DNA of 6,408 nucleotides, taken from NCBI GenBank assembly GCA_025464545.1, contig JAODMA010000341.1:1-6408 (forward strand), read 5' to 3'. Below, one piece after another: positions 4,222 through 6,408 of the stretch. Source of the stretch: Arthrobacter sp. Its GTDB lineage: Bacteria; Actinomycetota; Actinomycetes; Actinomycetales; Micrococcaceae. The notes below the pieces were generated by a model, which was not told the DNA's origin, ran no database searches, and worked only from the letters and a program-made list of their open reading frames with translations. The position numbers and the translations under genes are program-made. The stretch's first letter is position 1, and each line of letters opens with the position of its first letter.

Positions 4222-6408
4222 ATGGCTGAAGACACGCAGGGTACAGACACGCCCACCACCAACCCGATCAACGTTCCGGACAAACCCGCCCTGGAAGGGC
4301 TCGAAGACGCCCTCACCAAGCGCTGGCTCGACGAAGGGACTTACAAGTTCAACCCGGACACCACCCGGGAGCAGGTCTACTCGATCGACACTCCCCCACC
4401 TACGGCGTCGGGCTCCCTGCACGTCGGTCACATGTTCTCCTACACCCAGACCGACGTCCTGGCCCGCTACCAGCGGATGACCGGCAAGAACGTGTTCTAC
4501 CCGATGGGCTGGGACGACAACGGCCTGCCCACCGAGCGCCGGGTGCAGAACTACTACGGCGTGCGCTGCGATCCCACCGTGTCCTACGACGCCGGCTACC
4601 GCCCGCCGGCCGAGCCGGCCAAGAACCAGCGCGACTTCGACGTTGTTTCGCGCCGGAACTTCATCGAGCTGTGCGAGGAACTCGCCGTCGAGGACGAAAA
4701 GGTCTTCGAAAACCTCTTCCAGACCCTCGGCCTGTCCGTGGACTGGGACCTGACGTACCGCACCATCGATGACAAGTCCCGTGCCATCTCCCAGCGCGCC
4801 TTCCTGGCGAACCTCGCCGCCGGCGACGCCTACATGGCCGAGGCACCCACGCTGTGGGACGTCACCTTCCGCACCGCGGTGGCCCAGGCCGAACTCGAGG
4901 ACCGCGAGGTCGCGGGCGCCTACTACCGCTACCCGTTCTTCACCGAAGACGGCGAAAAGATCTACATCGAGACCACCCGCCCGGAGCTGCTGGCCGCCTG
5001 CGCCGCCCTCGTGGCGAATCCCGACGACGAACGGTACCAGCCGCTGTTCGGCAAGAAGGTCACCTCGCCGCTGTTCGGCGTCGAGGTGGAGGTCAAGTCC
5101 CATCCCCTCGCCAAGGCGGACAAGGGCTCCGGCATTGCCATGGTCTGCACCTTCGGTGACCTGACCGACGTCACCTGGTGGCGCGAGCTGCAGCTGCCCA
5201 CCCGCGCCATCGTAGGCCGCGACGGGCGCATCATCGGCGAGACCCCCGAGTGGATCACCACAGACGAGGGCCGCGCCAGCTTCGCAGCGATCGCCGGCAA
5301 GACGGTCTTCAGCGCCAAGGAAGGCGTGGTGGAACTCCTCGCCGCCAGCGGCCTCCTCGACGGCGAGCCGAAAAAGATTGTGCACCCGGTGAACTTCTTC
5401 GAAAAGGGCGACAAGCCCCTCGAAGTGGTCACCTCCCGCCAGTGGTACATCCGCAACGGCGGCCGCGACGCGGACCGCCGGGAACGCCTCATCGCCCGCG
5501 GGTCCGAAATTGAATTCCACCCGGCGTTCATGCGCTCACGGTACGAGAACTGGATCTCCGGCCTGAACGGTGACTGGCTCGTCTCCCGCCAGCGTTTCTT
5601 CGGCGTGCCCGTGCCCGTCTGGTACCCCTTGGACGCCGACGGCAACCCCGACTTCGCCGCCCCGATCGTCCCGACCGACGCCCAGTTGCCCGTCGACCCC
5701 GCCGCAGACGCTGCGCCCGGCTACGAGGAAGCCCAGCGCGATCTCCCGGGCGGCTTCACCGGCGACGCCGACGTGCTCGACACCTGGGCCACGTCCTCGC
5801 TGACCCCGCAGATCGTGGGCGGCTGGAGCACCGACGAGGCGCTCTTCGCCAAGGTATTCCCCTTCGATGTACGCCCGCAGGGGCACGACATCATCCGGAC
5901 CTGGCTGTTCTCCTCCGCGGTGCGCGCCGACGCCCTGCAGCACACCGCGCCGTGGAAGCACGCCGCCATCTCGGGCTGGATCCTGGACCCGGACCGCAAG
6001 AAGATGTCCAAGTCCAAGGGCAACGTGATCGTTCCGACGGACGTGCTGGAGGAGTTCGGCTCCGACGCCGTGCGGTACTGGGCGGCCTCGGAGAAGCTCG
6101 GCGCGGACACCGCCTACGAGATCGCGCAGATGAAGATCGGCCGCCGCCTGGCGATCAAGCTGCTCAACGCCTCCAAGTTCGTGCTGAACCTCGGCGCCAC
6201 AGAGGATTCCGTGGTCTCAAGCGACCTGTCCGTGCTGGCCAATCCCTTGGACCGCGCGGTGCTGGCGCAGCTTTCAGACGTCGTCCGGCAGGCCACCAAG
6301 GCGTTCGAGAACTACGACTACGCCCGGGCCCTGCAGATCACGGAGAGCTTCTTCTGGCACTTCACGGACGACTATGTGGAACTGATCAAGGACCGCGCGT
6401 ACGGCGCC
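4222..6408 (+). CDS. valS: Valyl-tRNA synthetase, archaeal-like type, first 729 codons (partial at window edge)
   Basis: Cytoplasmic class Ia synthetase that charges tRNA-Val and clears mischarged Thr-tRNA-Val. Visible in order: a short acidic N-terminus, the HxGH signature as HVGH at residues 67-70 (GSLHVGHMFSY), GWDDNGLPTER at 96-106, and the CP1 editing domain with ETTRPE (250-255) and GSGIAMVCTFGD (302-313). SRQRFFGVPVPVWY follows, then the KMSKS loop exactly conserved at 594-598 within DRKKMSKSKGN, and the start of the helical anticodon-binding domain from about 640. The GWDDNGLPTERRVQ and VCTFGDLTD forms match the archaeal-like ValS found in many actinobacteria rather than the E. coli type. 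The C-terminal part of the anticodon-binding region lies beyond base 6408. The ATG at 4222 gives an intact N-terminus and follows an extended -10 by six bases; no T-box is present upstream. Confidence 0.97.
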   Translation, partial: MAEDTQGTDTPTTNPINVPDKPALEGLEDALTKRWLDEGTYKFNPDTTREQVYSIDTPPPTASGSLHVGHMFSYTQTDVLARYQRMTGKNVFYPMGWDDNGLPTERRVQNYYGVRCDPTVSYDAGYRPPAEPAKNQRDFDVVSRRNFIELCEELAVEDEKVFENLFQTLGLSVDWDLTYRTIDDKSRAISQRAFLANLAAGDAYMAEAPTLWDVTFRTAVAQAELEDREVAGAYYRYPFFTEDGEKIYIETTRPELLAACAALVANPDDERYQPLFGKKVTSPLFGVEVEVKSHPLAKADKGSGIAMVCTFGDLTDVTWWRELQLPTRAIVGRDGRIIGETPEWITTDEGRASFAAIAGKTVFSAKEGVVELLAASGLLDGEPKKIVHPVNFFEKGDKPLEVVTSRQWYIRNGGRDADRRERLIARGSEIEFHPAFMRSRYENWISGLNGDWLVSRQRFFGVPVPVWYPLDADGNPDFAAPIVPTDAQLPVDPAADAAPGYEEAQRDLPGGFTGDADVLDTWATSSLTPQIVGGWSTDEALFAKVFPFDVRPQGHDIIRTWLFSSAVRADALQHTAPWKHAAISGWILDPDRKKMSKSKGNVIVPTDVLEEFGSDAVRYWAASEKLGADTAYEIAQMKIGRRLAIKLLNASKFVLNLGATEDSVVSSDLSVLANPLDRAVLAQLSDVVRQATKAFENYDYARALQITESFFWHFTDDYVELIKDRAYGA

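Noticed and set aside
3035..4480. Long open frame on the plus strand across the SDR and DUF488 genes and into valS
   Set aside because: It crosses two well-supported minus-strand genes and the start of valS in another frame, with no recognisable motif.
3838..5520. 560-codon open frame on the minus strand opposite valS
   Set aside because: It is antisense to valS and runs out of frame through the DUF488 gene; GC-driven absence of stop codons explains it.

Overview
The window is ordinary chromosomal DNA of a high-GC actinobacterium. The closest fit is Micrococcaceae (Arthrobacter or a relative), judged from memory of the IleS and ValS protein families and not from a database search. Supporting signs are the strong G/C preference at third codon positions, a translational T-box riboswitch with a short specifier domain in front of ileS, an archaeal-like ValS, and several starts that look leaderless. 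I see no mobile element, CRISPR array, tRNA or rRNA.

Layout. Bases 1-1483 (minus strand) hold the first 494 codons of ileS, isoleucyl-tRNA synthetase of the long, eukaryote-like type; the gene runs off the left edge. Bases 1484 to about 1735 are its leader, an isoleucine-specific T-box with specifier codon ATC, a UGGU acceptor-end bulge, and mutually exclusive antisequestrator and sequestrator helices. The sequestrator buries the Shine-Dalgarno sequence right up to the AUG. Diverging from ileS is a plus-strand gene (about 1897-2928) for a membrane-anchored endonuclease/exonuclease/phosphatase (EEP) family protein. Its 5' end is puzzling: an 11-codon leaderless-looking ORF stops with TGA overlapping the GTG start. 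A hairpin at 2936-2956 lies in the convergent gap. Next come two minus-strand genes, an SDR oxidoreductase (2963-3724) and, upstream of it, a small DUF488 (YeaO-like) protein (3767-4126). Diverging from the latter, valS starts at 4222 and leaves by the right edge, with 729 codons present.

Together: two branched-chain class Ia aminoacyl-tRNA synthetases point outward, with three accessory genes between them. The two synthetases appear to be controlled in different ways. ileS has a long leader that reads uncharged tRNA-Ile. valS has a start exactly seven bases after an extended -10 element, which leaves no 5' UTR for such a device. The same geometry (-10-like hexamer, six bases, ATG) recurs at the SDR gene, the DUF488 gene and the small ORF before the EEP gene.

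No wholly new system is evident. The observations most worth following up are the fully readable T-box switch, the recurrent leaderless-start geometry and the odd 5' end of the EEP gene.
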